NCBI GenBank assembly: GCA_015501075.1
Contig: JADNYJ010000123.1
Coordinates: 1-64,000 of the forward strand
Direction: 5' to 3'
DNA length: 64,000 nucleotides
Origin: Gymnopilus junonius
Taxonomy: Eukaryota; Basidiomycota; Agaricomycetes; Agaricales; Galerinaceae
Part shown: positions 1 through 10,555 of the stretch, one piece after another
How positions within the stretch are numbered: position 1 is the stretch's first letter
Layout of the letters: each line of letters starts with the position of its first letter
Notes under the pieces: model-generated
The model's input: the letters and a program-made list of their open reading frames with translations, nothing else
The model's database searches: none
Told to the model about the DNA's origin: nothing
Position numbers and translations under genes: made by a program

Positions 1-338
1 GCTGGTGCATGCCCCAACAGCATCTGGTTCAGCATCAGTTCAGGTTCGAACCTCAGTTCAGAACTGGACCATGGCAACACTACTACTGACTGACTGCTAC
101 TACAAAGTGGAGAAACTCGTGTTTCAGCATATTTAAAACTATGCCATTTGATGATTGGCATGGCATCCACAAACCTCTACCTCTCTTCATAATGAGTCAT
201 ATGGGTAAATTATTCCTGTACTGACTGACATGCTGTCAGTTGCCTCATACATTTTGCTGTTGGTCGGATCACCCAAAACACTACACCAATAGTGGCAATG
301 CCACATGGGGTTATTGCACACTTCATTGGTCATGCAAA

Positions 339-840
339 GCTTCTGAGGGTCAACATTACTGCAGTTCCCAACAAGAATATATCGCTCCATCAGAGGGCAT
401 CCTATGCTAAATGTTTGTGGACTCTTTTACTCTTCACCATTCAGCTCCCAGGCACAGCTTCTGAAGATCCACATACTATGCTGGTTGAAAAGTCTCAACA
501 GAGTCATCTGGTTCTGTGAGAAAGGGCATCCCATGACTGGCACTCATGGGTCCTTTCAGACCTCACAAGTCTATTCTTTAGTACAGCTTCTGAAGGTCCA
601 CATTACTATGGCAATTAGAAGTGAGGCACTGAGTTATTTCCCCTGTCAGGTTTTATGCAGAACTTCTGAAGGTACACAATGCTGCCTTCATTGACAAGAA
701 TATGTAGGGTTGTTTCACTCAATGAGAGGAGTTTGTTCTCAGGAGGTTCTAGATCTTCTGAAGGTTCACACTACAACAAGACTAGACCAGGTTACATGTG
801 AGTCCAGGTATAAGCAGAACTTTGAGGGTACACATTTCTA
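339..840. repeat. Degenerate tandem repeat around a CTTCTGAAGGTCCACA core
   Basis: Six imperfect copies of a core resembling gCTTCTGAAGGTCCACATTAC start near 339, 457, 586, 661, 753 and 817, with uneven spacing of about 60-130 bp. A second shared phrase, AGGGCATCCYATG, precedes two of them near 392 and 522. Short ORFs across this stretch differ from copy to copy and look like chance. I read it as a decayed minisatellite or an internally repeated gene that has lost its frame. Nothing recognisable lies in 1-338. Confidence 0.5.
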
Positions 841-1351
841 CCAAGACTGGCTGGGTCTATTGCAACATGATAACCACAAACCACATACATGAAACTTGGT
901 TGATTTTGGAATATGACTTCACATTTTGAACAAATGGTGGGTGTAGGGCATATTATCATCTAGCCTTGTGGGGCATGTCCCTTGTAATGCTTCCCAGAGG
1001 TTTCCGATGCACACACCCATTTAATATACCCATTTAACTGACAGGGAAGCTCTTACAAGCTCTCCCATTGGATGATATGACTATATTGAAGATAAGATAT
1101 CAACAGAGGGGTGTTATATTTGGCTAGATGGTCCAGGCATGCAAAAATCGGCATGGCCCTCAGGTTAAAGCAGCTTAAGCACTCAAACTTAATGCACAAG
1201 CAATTCCCCCTCTACTTGCACTCCCCTTTTCCCTCTACCAACCAAAGCTCGAGGCAAATCATCAAAATGTATGCCTCCTTTAATTATGACAATTAATGTA
1301 CTCATCATGCCGCTTTAAATCCTTTGAAGTGCTGCAAATCTTCTCTCAGCC
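841..1351. other. No gene recognised
   Basis: This stretch leads into the ORF that starts at 1352. I found no terminal repeats, promoter signature or coding similarity that I could defend. Confidence 0.5.
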
Positions 1352-1900
1352 ATGACATTCATATCCATACCCACTATACTGGCAGCAACCACATACAATG
1401 AGTTTCTAATTGACCATGATGCAACTGTACAGTTGCAGTCTCGAGGGATCAAAAACAACTATGTCTCCACTCTTGCAGATGTGTTACGCACACACCAACT
1501 GGAGAATGACCTCAAAATCCATCTTTTACACCATCACTTCCTGCTCCAAGAAGTGGAGGTGATGATTCACACTGAGATTATCTGCCCTTCAGTTAATATC
1601 AAAGATGGGGGACTGCCAACCTTCTCTGTCAACATTGCAAAAGCCATGAAGTGCCCCAAGGCTGCAAACTATCACCTTCACCCAATCATGTGGTACTGTG
1701 CTGGAAACAATGAGCTCATTCCATATGAGTATGCCATTGCCTCTGAGTCCTTGTCCCAGCAACGGGTGGCCATGAGGATCTCATCGGAAAAGCTCTCTGC
1801 CTTTGCCAAAGAGTTCTCCGTGCTGGTCTGGGAAGGAGGATTGCAAAATCTCATCTTGCTCAAGGATACATCAGGAAAACATGTTTTAGCTCTCCGCTGA
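1352..1900 (+). CDS. Uncharacterised 182-residue protein
   Basis: A single ATG-to-TGA frame of 182 codons, long for this AT-balanced region and with an ordinary amino-acid composition. There is no signal peptide, membrane segment or known catalytic motif. The first half has a mixed helical look, with a run of leucines and histidines around residues 58-70. The second half contains a tryptophan-tyrosine-cysteine segment near residue 112 and ends in a hydrophobic strand-like tail. I do not recognise the family. The ORF lacks visible introns and sits beside transposon debris, so it may be a retained fragment of a larger gene. It is the only convincing ORF in the first 4.8 kb. Confidence that it is coding is moderate; no function can be given. 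Confidence 0.45.
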   Translation: MTFISIPTILAATTYNEFLIDHDATVQLQSRGIKNNYVSTLADVLRTHQLENDLKIHLLHHHFLLQEVEVMIHTEIICPSVNIKDGGLPTFSVNIAKAMKCPKAANYHLHPIMWYCAGNNELIPYEYAIASESLSQQRVAMRISSEKLSAFAKEFSVLVWEGGLQNLILLKDTSGKHVLALR

Positions 1901-2663
1901 TCTGAAAGCATGGCTGTGCTACAGCAACTCTGAGGCTCCCTGTTGTTCTCTCAGCTGGTCTGAGTCCCTCTCTGGCCACCTCTGACAGCCCTTCCCCACT
2001 GCTTTGCTTGTCTTAAATTCAGTCAAATAAGCATAGAAATAAATTGTATTAGTTTATAAGTTAGTAGACTACTGTATATACATAAGCTGTAGACTACAAA
2101 AAAGAAAAGGAAAGGCAACAGGAGCAAAATCTGTGTTGCAGGGACAGGAAGAGGGGTGCTGGTAAGGGAAAGGGGCCTTCGTATCCACAGCCGTTGACCA
2201 GCTCGACACCTTGCATGAGCAGGGTGGTCAGAGCCTCGTACCGTTGACCACGGGACACACCCCCACCCTCCTGCCTGCATTCGCGAGCAAGGGGGGATAC
2301 GGCCGTGAACCGTCGTCATGGCAGCCACGATCCAAGATGCCCACATTCGACTCAGTCTTACAGATGAGGGACGTGGTGCATCAGCCATGATGCAACACTG
2401 CAGGCATCTACCCTGAACTCGCGCATAGCGAGAGGGTGGAGCCACGGCAAGGTCGATGGCATAGGCTGGTGGTAGCAGGGTGCGACAGCACCAGCTACGA
2501 CCCCAGCTCGTCCTCCACAAATGAGCCAGGAGCAGGGGGGGCAGCTGGGCGTAACCCGCAGCAAGCAACCCACACCTTCGGCTTGCTGTGACAAGCAAGG
2601 AAGGGTGGGCAGCAGCAATGGCGGCGACGATGACAGCCACTGCCTACCAGAAAGGTAGACGAG

Positions 2664-2880
2664 CCACCTCCGACTCGCTCTTCAATGCAAGGGAGGTGGC
2701 ATTGGGTGCTGGCAGCAGAGGGAGGGCGGGGAGAGTCCGCTATCCTCACCACACCTCCTGCTCATCTTCCCGAGTGACGAGGAGGTGGGGAGGTAGCGAT
2801 GGTGATGGCAATGGCCCTGGGCTGGGTTGGAGAGGTGAAGTAACCCACCTCCGACTCGCTCTTCCATGCGAGGGAGATGG
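2664..2880 (+). repeat. Two near-identical 36-bp direct repeats in a G-rich stretch
   Basis: The 36-bp sequence at 2664-2699 recurs at 2845-2880 with three differences. Both read CCACCTCCGACTCGCTCTTC followed by an ATGC-AGGGAG tail. A weaker third copy lies near 2917-2945. The surrounding 1901-3421 is rich in runs such as GGAGGAGGA and gives long ORFs in several frames on both strands (for example 2023-2640 on the minus strand). Those I attribute to composition, not to genes. Confidence 0.55.
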
Positions 2881-3421
2881 GGGGTGGGGTTGTTGCAAGG
2901 AAAGGGAAATATCCATGCCCGTCTCGCTATTGCATGGCGAGGAGGGCAGAGGAGGCGCTAGGGCCAACATATAATCAAATCTAAGAAAAAGAAACAAAGG
3001 TTTGTTAGTAGAATATGAATCAAGAAAAGATATCAAAAGAAAAAGAGCATACACGTGCGGAATGCGTGTATGCCCTTGTATGCACCTGTTGGGCCTCCCA
3101 CACCATGGGTCCCCCTATGTGAAGCCTACCCCATGCCCAGCTTGAAGGAGCCCACATCCTTGTTGGAGGGAGGGGCGAGAACGGAGGAGGAGGAGGAAGA
3201 GGAAGAGGAAGAGGGGAGGTGATGGAGAGGAAGAGAGGAGTGGGGCTCCATCAATGATGCACAGACCGTTGATTGCATCTCGGGGTTTGCCGGCCAGCTG
3301 GGTCTGGCTGACCTCTCACCCTGAATGTGTCAAGGTGCATCAATTCCTCCTCTCAATAAACACGATTCAACGTTGCATTGTGGAATGCGATGCGTGATCA
3401 CATTTGTTGAATAAGGAGAGG

Positions 3422-3467
3422 TGGGAAAGTGCAAATGCAAAGTCGACTTTGCATTTGCACTTTCCCA
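3422..3467. repeat. Perfect 46-bp palindrome
   Basis: The 23-bp arm at 3422-3444 is followed immediately, without a spacer, by its exact reverse complement at 3445-3467. The centre is GTC|GAC. The arms contain the repeated word GCAAATGCAAA. A zero-loop palindrome of this length can extrude as a cruciform and is unlikely by chance. No gene overlaps it convincingly. Confidence 0.9.
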
Positions 3468-3499
3468 TATGTCACATGATGGCAATCAACAGAAGTTCG

Positions 3500-4330
3500 A
3501 ACTTCTCTAAGTCTTGTCTTTATACCGTCACCTCCACTCCCCCTTCTCATCTCTCCACCCCTTCCACTCACCTTGACCTCTCGCCACTGCCTCTGGCATC
3601 CACGTCGACCTGTGGACGCCAGTTGGTTGGCAATGCTTGGAACCGTGACATGCACATCATGATGTGGCAGCTGCCACCACTGCTTCGTCCAACATCGCTG
3701 GCCTAGGTATGTGCGTCCTCCCCTTTCTTATTAACTACTCATTTTGTAGGATACTCTCACCCTCGTCACCACCTCCTTCCACCTCCTCCTTCCATCTCAA
3801 CACCTCAACTGTGCCCACTCGGACTCCACCTCCACCTTCCACACTGGCGTGCACGCCACCTAGCCCATCGACAGGCTGATCGCTGCATGGCCCATGTTAT
3901 GATGTGGCGGTCATGGCTGCTCACACGGCTCTGGTAAGTCCTCCCTTCCCCTCCTTTTCTATGCTAACAAATGACTTTAACAGTATATCCTGAGCTCTGC
4001 GGGTGCCAACGCACCTCGACGGTGGTCCTCCGCTTCCACCACCATTTTGCATGCGTCTTCTCCATGGCCTCTCCCTCTCCTCGTCCTCATGCTTCTCGTC
4101 TCTCCGTCACCTCTTGCCACTCACCCTGGCATCTACGACTGCATCGTGGATGCTCGTCTGGTTGTCGGCTCCACATTGGCAGGCGCAGGGTGTGATATGT
4201 CACACCCACCACTGCTGTTGTCCAGCCTTGCTGACTGCAGTACGCTCTTTCTTTTTTCCTTTTCTATTCTGTAGCACTAACATGGTAATTCAATAGGCTT
4301 TGACTATGCTTCTTGCAGCTGGCTCTGAAG
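3500..4330 (+). repeat. Pyrimidine-rich degenerate repeat units with intron-like segments
   Basis: About three loosely similar units of roughly 220-300 bp follow each other. Each has a GATGTGGC/GTGATATG-type phrase with CCACCACTGC (near 3660, 3900 and 4195). Each is followed by a pyrimidine tract; in the first two it starts with a splice-donor-like GTATGTGCGTCC (3709) or GTAAGTCCTCCC (3934). Several tracts end in an AG acceptor-like sequence. This could be the relic of a repetitive gene with introns, or a satellite-like array. No continuous coding frame survives. Confidence 0.35.
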
Positions 4331-4872
4331 GTATATCCCTCTAACCTTTCATTTCTTTCTACTGCTAACCAGCTGCTTTGATACAGTGCTCAGCTTGACT
4401 TCTCACTACCATGCTGTCCTATACTCAGGTATGTTTGTTATTCTATCTTTTATTAACTCTTTCTAATCAAAGCTTCCATGATAGGTTTCTGTTACTGTGT
4501 GTAGAGAGGAGAAGAGGAAATAGTGCTATTCTGCAAGTAGTTAGGATATCCCTTGTCTGTACACAGCCCATGTACCCCTTATGTAGATTATATGTTCTTT
4601 TTACACCTCTTACTTCTCCATTCTGAGTTAAATGAGGCTTCAATACAAAGTATTCCAGTCAAGATCTGACTTCTGAGACACTCACAGGGATTTGCAGAGA
4701 AAGTCAGAGTACCCCAGAGCAAAGGCTGCTTTGGACCACAGTCAAGACTTTGCTCTGTGGCACTCTGAGCCTGACTGGCGCTCTTGCGGCTCTGAGGTTC
4801 TCTGAACATCTCTGGCCATCTTCTCACTTCTCTCTTCCCACCTCAGAGCCAAGACCCTTTTTCCTGATGTAA
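4331..4872. other. No gene; left flank of the gypsy element
   Basis: Short ORFs only. The words CTCTGA and TCTGAG recur here as they do inside the neighbouring retrotransposon, so older retrotransposon debris is possible. GTAGG at 4873-4877 is the left target-site duplication of the element that follows. Confidence 0.45.
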
Positions 4873-4877
4873 GTAGG

Positions 4878-5351
4878 TGTTATATACACACCTCCAACCA
4901 ACTCCGATCTCTGACTATACAAACTCTGACCTCATGATCCCCTCGAAGTACTACAAGTCCCAGAACACATAGACACTTAGATTACACATAGCTAGTCAAC
5001 TCTGAGTAGTGCAGAATAACTTACACGTCTGCCTGCTCACTAGTACACATATGGTCTCCGCTTAGTTTCCTCTGTAGTATAAAAACCTTAGAACTATTAT
5101 TAGGTACCTCAGTTCATATATTGTTCATTAATCAATCCACGCTCTCTACTCCACTCTCTCATTCTGATCCAACTCCGAAATTCGAGACAATGTCCAGACA
5201 ATGGAGCACAACACACACTTGAAGCTGAAGTCTCAACCCTACATCTACATATGTTACACTAAGACCAACTCCAACACTGACATACTCCGACATAGCTCCG
5301 ATGTGGATCTCCTCTGCCTACTCTGCCCTTCCCTTCATCAAGAACATAACA
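4878..5351 (+). repeat. 5' LTR of the gypsy element (474 bp)
   Basis: Begins TG, ends CA and aligns end to end with the 3' LTR. The aligned pair differs at 22 dinucleotide sites, all interpretable as CG in one ancestor and TG or CA in a copy. There are also two single-base length differences and one 16-bp tandem duplication present only in the 3' copy (474+16+2=492). A TATAAAA-like box lies near 5078-5084. Confidence 0.95.
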
Positions 5352-5388
5352 GTATATATAAACTCATACCACTTCTGGACTCCCAACT

Positions 5389-6685
5389 ATGCCCACCACA
5401 ACATCCCATACTACTGCCAACTCCCATGCAGCTGGACAAAATGAATCCCGCACCATCATGATTCAGAATGTCAGAGACTACCCTGACCGTCCAAACACAC
5501 AACCTCCATCCAGCCTCAGCACTCTGACTCCCTTACCCTCAGGACCCTCATCAATGAGACAAACCAGTCCCAACCCATTGCCACCTCCTGCTCCTGGTTC
5601 CCCTGGTGGTGAACCTGACCCCAATGATGATGGCGATGATTTTGACCCCCACCATGATGATCACTCTGATCACTCTCATCACAACTCTGACCACGACCCC
5701 ACTCCAAATCTTGCTGAAGCCATGATGCTCATGACCAAAGAGCTCAGGTGTTGTGATAGCCCTAAAGTTACCAAGACCAAAGCCCATGAGCCTGACACCT
5801 TGATGGCTCTGACACCTGGAAACTCAATGGTTTTATTTTACAGTGTAACCTTTACTTCCAAACAGCTGTGCCTACACTGCCGATGAAGACAAGGTCACAT
5901 TCACCCTCTCCTATCTTCGCGGCCTTGCAATGGAATTTTTTGAGCCTGCAATACTGGACTCAACAACTATTGAACCATGGATGGACAACTGGCAAGCCTT
6001 TATTGGCATGCTGAAGTCCGAATTTGGTCCATTCGATCCGACCTCCGATGCCGCTGTAGCCCTCGAAAACTTGAAGATGCCTGAAAACCAAAGGATCATC
6101 AAGTACAACATCAAGTTCAAGCACTTGTCTATTCACTTGCACTAGGACAGCATCACTCTCCGACACCACTACTACTCTGGTCTGGCGGAATGCATCAAGG
6201 ATGCTATGGCTAGCCGTGGCAAGCCACAAACTCTCGAAGACCTTCGAGAGCTGACCCAGGATATCGACACCCTTTACTGGGAATGCATCTGCAAGAAGCC
6301 ATGACAGGACAAGAATGCGCAAAGGTCCTCCGACAAACCATCCGATAATACCTCCGACAAGTCCTCCGACAAACGTTCCAATCACAACCACGGCAATAAC
6401 AACAACAACAACAATAAGTCCTTGCAATTCTCTTCCAACCACAAGAACAACTCAGGCAACTCCTCCAGCTCGAAAACCTCTGACTCCATCTCTGACAAAC
6501 TTGGCAAGGATGGCAAGCTGACTGCCAAAGAATGCAAATGCCAATTCGACAACAATCTCTGCCTCTTCTGTGGATCACTTGGACACCAAGCTAGTGAGTG
6601 TCTGAAGTCCACTTCCTCCACCTCCAAGGCAAAAGCATGCACCGCCAAAGTTTCGAATCCCAGCACTGAGGATTCAAAAAAATAG
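5389..6685 (+). pseudogene. gag of the gypsy element (broken)
   Basis: Encodes the structural capsid/nucleocapsid protein of the retrotransposon. The N-terminal part (5389-5886) is rich in proline, serine and aspartate with an Asp/His-rich run. The middle part (5930-6145) matches the retrotransposon gag core in style, with a conserved Trp and an EFGPFDP-like segment. The C-terminal part (6422-6685) carries a CCHC zinc knuckle, C-x2-C-x4-H-x4-C, at 6560-6601 (CLFCGSLGHQASEC). The three parts lie in different frames separated by stops, so the gene is not functional as written. The zinc knuckle and its position before the protease make the identification firm even though the N-terminus is unusual. 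Confidence 0.85.
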
Positions 6686-6840
6686 TCAGCAGTCCTCATC
6701 CCTTCGCACACACTGGGGATTGCGTTGACACTGGCTGTGTGCATATGAAGGAAGTAAGGCTCAATGCATCTGCTCTTTCTGACCCCAACTCTCTCTGACT
6801 CTCATTAACATCTCTGCTCCGACCTGACCTTAAGTCACTA

Positions 6841-7275
6841 ATGTTAATTGACTCTGGCTCTAGCCATTGTTTTGTTGATACCCTTTTTATCCATTCTAAT
6901 AATTTACTCCCTTCTCCGATCGATCCGGTTAAGCTCAAACTGATTGATGGCTCCTATGGCAACATGATTACTGAAACCCTCTCCATTCCGATTACATTTC
7001 CCTCTGGTGAAACTATTACCATTGACTTTTTCGTAACCTCGCTGGACTCCTCCTGTGTTCTGGTTCTAGGATATAACTGGCTCTTCTGCTACAATCCATT
7101 GATTGACTGGAAATTGGGCTGCATCAACTTCCATTCCAAACTACTTGACAACCCAGCTCCAACGTCATCCCATAGGCCAGCTCTGCTGCCTACACCTCCA
7201 TTATTGGAACCTCCAACCCCTCCGCTTCCTCCGCCAACTCCTATGGTTACACCTCTGACACCCCGACCTCTGTAG
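6841..7275 (+). pseudogene. Retropepsin-like aspartic protease domain of the gypsy pol
   Basis: Translation from 6841 starts [12 protein letters not shown], which holds the D-S-G active-site triad of retroviral-type aspartic proteases. Further on, a hydrophobic segment ending VLVLGYNWL corresponds to the second conserved region (hydrophobic-LG-x-W-L) of the Ty3/gypsy protease. The domain processes the Gag-Pol polyprotein. After about residue 110 the sequence becomes a proline-rich linker, which is usual between protease and reverse transcriptase. The frame ends at 7275 and the downstream reverse transcriptase lies in another frame. Confidence 0.85.
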
Positions 7276-7308
7276 CATCTTCTGATGCACCTCGTGTCTC
7301 GCTAATCA

Positions 7309-8830
7309 ATGCAGCTGCTTTCACAAGAGCATGCAAGTTACCTGGTGCTCCAAGTTTCACAGTTCACCTCTCCGATCCTGCCATCTCTGCTCATGCTGCT
7401 TCTGTCTCCGATGAAGCACCTGATCTGTCTAGTATTCCTCCTGAATACCATGACTTTGTGGATGTCTTCAGTAAATCTAAAGCTGACATGCTCGCACCCC
7501 ATCGACCTTACGACCTCAAGATCAATCTCGAATCTGGCACTTCCCCTCCTGTTGGAAATATGTACTCCCTTTCACAATCCGAACTTCAATCCCTCCAAGA
7601 ATTTATCAACAAGCACCTCCGAATCGGTTTCATTCAACCTTCAACCTCTCCGCACGGCACTCCGATCCTTTTCATTCGCAAAAAGGATGGATCACTATGA
7701 CTTTGGTCAACTTTAGAGGATTAAACAAGATCATGAAGAAAGACCGATATCTGCTTCCGCTCATCTCCGACCTCCTGTCCACTGCTGGTAAAGCACGCAT
7801 CTATACAGCCATTGACCTCCGACATGCCTATCACCTAGTCTGCATAGCAGAAGGCGACAAATGGAAAACAGCATTCCAAACATGCTATGGATCATTTGAA
7901 TGGAACGTTATGCCATTTGGACTGTCCAATGCACCTGCCGTTTTTCAACACTTCATGAACGACATACTAAGTGATTTATTAGATGTGTCTGTCATCATTT
8001 ACCTTGACGACATCCTGATCTACTCCGATGATCCTACCCAGCATAAGGAACACATTTGCGAAGTCCTCCAACGTCTCCAACAACATGGTCTGTATGCCCA
8101 CTCTGACAAATGCAATTTCTCTATGAACATGGTTAATTACCTTGGATTCATTCTTTCACCAGAAGGCCTCAAGATGGATGAAAGCAAGATCAAGACTATC
8201 CAAGATTGGCCTGAACCCAAGAAGATTAAGGATGTTCAATCCTTCTTAGGTTTCGGAATTTCTACCAATGATTTATCTCTGACTACTCTGACATTGTTGT
8301 TCTGCTCACCCGACTCACTAGGAAAGGAACCCCTTGGCAATTCAATGATGCTGCTCGAAAAGCCTTCAACAAGCTAAAGAAAGTGTTTACAACTGCTCCG
8401 ATACTTACTCACTGGGTTCCGACCATCCGATTATTGTGGAAACGGATGCTTCTGACTACGCGCTTGGAGCAATCCTCTCCATCTGCACCTCCGATGATGA
8501 GATCCACCCTGTTGTGTTTCACTCACAACTTTCACAGGTCCTGAAATCAACTATGACACCCATGACAAAGAACTACTAGCAATCTTCGACATGTTTAAAG
8601 TATGGTGACATTATCTGGAAGGCTCTGCTGCTCTGATCGACATCATCACTGACCACAAGAATCTAACGTATTTCGCAACTACCAAAGTTCTTACTCGCCA
8701 ACAAGCCCGCTGGTCCGAATATCTCTGCCAATTCAACCTCATCATCTGCTTCTGCCCTGGATGTCTCGGTACGAAACCTGACTCTTTAACTAGACGATGG
8801 GACGTCTATCCCAAAGGGGGAAATAGCGAC
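7309..8830 (+). pseudogene. Reverse transcriptase and RNase H of the gypsy pol (frame-broken)
   Basis: The region copies the element's RNA into DNA. The N-terminal part (7458-7700) ends in FIRKKDGSL, the start of the RT fingers. After one frame break near 7698 the palm continues as VNFRGLNKIMKKDRY and then IDLRHAYH. The catalytic YLDD box is at 8000-8011, followed by FLGF near 8250. A second break near 8255 is followed in another frame by the connection and RNase H part (ETDASDYALGA near 8440, VFHSQ near 8515). RNase H then runs with several stops to about 8830. Domain order and spacing match Ty3/gypsy. At least three breaks make the polyprotein nonfunctional as it stands. Confidence 0.88.
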
Positions 8831-9124
8831 TATGCAAGCATTAACCCAAGCAACTTCCGACCTATTTTCACCCAAGAACAACTCTCTGCATCCCTCCATG
8901 CCACTCAACTCTTTGAACCCACCCTCTGCGCAGTATCCCTCATGGACTCTGACCTACTCTGACATGACATCCTCGCTGTGCTACCCTCTGACCTGGTCTA
9001 CCTTGCTCACATGAAGGAACCAAAACCACACTGGTCCCTTGATCCAGATGGTTACCTCCATCATGAATCACGCATCTACGTTCCTGATGCATCCGACCTC
9101 TGACTCCACATCCTCACACAAGCA

Positions 9125-10076
9125 TGATCATATCCTCGCCGGACACCCTGGACAAAATAAGACAACTAGTCTTATCCTTCATGAATACACCTGGCCCAGA
9201 CTATGAGACTTCATGAAGAAGTATTGCAAATCATGTATGACATGTATGCATTCCAAACCTCAATGACACAAACCCTACAGATTGCTCAAGCAGCTCCTGA
9301 TCCCCGAACGTCCCTGGAATTCAATATCAATGGACTTTATCGAAATCCTTCCGATGTCCGATGGACATGACGCGATCCTAGTCGTTGTTGACTGACTCAC
9401 CAAGCAAGCTATATTCATTCCAACCACCTCTGCTTGCACCTCCAAAGACCTTGCCATGCTTTTCATCATTCATGTGTTCTCCAAGCACGGCATCCCTGAA
9501 CACATCACCTCTGACCATGGACCTGAATTCATCTCCTGCTTCTTCCGATCCTTAGGAAAAGCACTCAACATAAAACTCCATTTTACTTCCAGATACCATC
9601 CTGAAGGCGATGGCCAGACTGAATGCACTAATCAGACACTAGAGCAATACCTCCAAATTTATTGCAACTATCAGCAAGACAATTGGTCAAGTCTATTACC
9701 TCTTGCAGAGTTTGCTTACAACAATGCTCCTAGTGCTACTACTGGCATTTCACCATTCTTCGCTAATAAAGGTTACCACCCTAACATGGCTATCCACCCT
9801 GAATGTGACCTCACCTCCGCTCATGCTCACGATTTTGTTGTTGATCTAGATGAATTACACAAAGAACTCAAGAACGCTATCGCTGAATCACAAAAGCATT
9901 ATCAAGTCTCTGCCGACCTCCGACGCACTCCACCCCCTGACTTCCAAGTCAGACAGCAAGCATTCATCAAAGCAAAGTTCTTCTGCACCACATGTCCCTC
10001 CAAGAAACTCTCCAAAAAATATTATGGTCCTTTTGATATCATTGCCAAAGCCAGCACACACTCTTTTACTTTATGA
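9125..10076 (+). pseudogene. Integrase of the gypsy pol (CGA-to-TGA stops)
   Basis: Inserts the cDNA into the genome. The N-terminal HHCC zinc-binding module (GH, LHEY, then CKSCMTC) lies at about 9139-9250. The catalytic core follows: first Asp in SMDFIEIL near 9330, second in TSDHGPEF near 9520, and Glu in GQTE near 9615. The C-terminal part is KKYYGPFDIIAKAS before the stop at 10074-10076. The frame is open except for TGA codons at 9204, 9264 and 9393. In the family these positions are normally arginine (WPRLRDF, KPQRHKP, VVDRLTK), so each is best explained by CGA to TGA transition at a CpG. There is no chromodomain. The frame ends within 10 bases of an antisense ORF on the other strand. 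Confidence 0.9.
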
Positions 10077-10425
10077 CTCCTACCACCACCTCGTACACTC
10101 TGGCTGACTCCCACATCGCAACTGCCTTCTGCTGTGTCACAGCCACCTTCTCCTTTGGCTGCATCTTCTTCTTTCCCTTCACAGTTTTACTCTGCTCTGC
10201 CTCTGCCACCTTCTCTGCCTCTGCTGCCTCCTGTGCCTCGGCCACCTTCTGTGCTTCCTCTGCTGCCTGTTCCACCTCTGCATGCTCTTCTGCCTCCCGT
10301 TGCCTCTGCTCCATCCATTCTCACTTCTGATGAAGCTCTTCCCTCTGGAGCACGAGTTTCTGCTCCTGTGCTTCGAGGTCTTTGAGGTCTTCGAAATCCT
10401 CCGAGTCAGAATCAGTGTGTGACAT
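10066..10425 (-). pseudogene. Antisense coiled-coil ORF between integrase and 3' LTR
   Basis: On the complementary strand an ATG at 10425 opens a frame that starts MSHTDSDSEDFEDL and continues as a highly charged Glu/Ala/Gln/Arg-rich stretch with heptad-like spacing, strongly suggestive of a coiled coil. A Lys-rich segment (VKGKKKMQPKEK) follows, and a TAA ends the frame at 10066-10068. Codon 35 is TGA in a Lys-TGA-Glu context, again best explained as CGA to TGA. The frame is otherwise open for 119 codons and ends tail-to-tail with the integrase stop. Reading the same DNA in the sense direction gives only low-complexity Ser/Ala/Cys or Pro/Leu strings, which favours the antisense frame. I cannot assign a function. 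It may be an accessory retrotransposon gene or a truncated captured host gene that once had a longer C-terminus. Confidence 0.6.
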
Positions 10426-10542
10426 ATCGATGGGGGGGAGGTAGAATGATGATATTGAAGAGAGGACCGAACAAAAATTTCAAAACAACCAAAACCAACC
10501 AGCACATGACCATCCCCATGCACAGGCCTCAAGGTTCAGCCT

Positions 10543-10555
10543 AAGGGGGAAATAC
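10543..10555 (+). promoter_or_regulatory. Polypurine tract priming plus-strand DNA synthesis
   Basis: AAGGGGGAAA followed by three bases abuts the TG of the 3' LTR. This is the position and composition expected of an LTR-retrotransposon polypurine tract. Confidence 0.8.

Noticed and set aside
2023..2640. 205-codon minus-strand ORF, with several overlapping ORFs on both strands
   Set aside because: G/C-biased repetitive sequence produces long frames on both strands at once; the translation is low in conserved-looking segments and overlaps direct repeats.
5551..5787. Val/Ile-rich minus-strand ORF that looks like a membrane protein
   Set aside because: It is the reverse reading of an Asp/His-rich gag tract.
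10073..10385. Plus-strand ORFs rich in Ser/Ala/Cys or Pro/Leu after the integrase
   Set aside because: Best explained as the reverse reading of the antisense coiled-coil frame; no integrase-tail or chromodomain signature.
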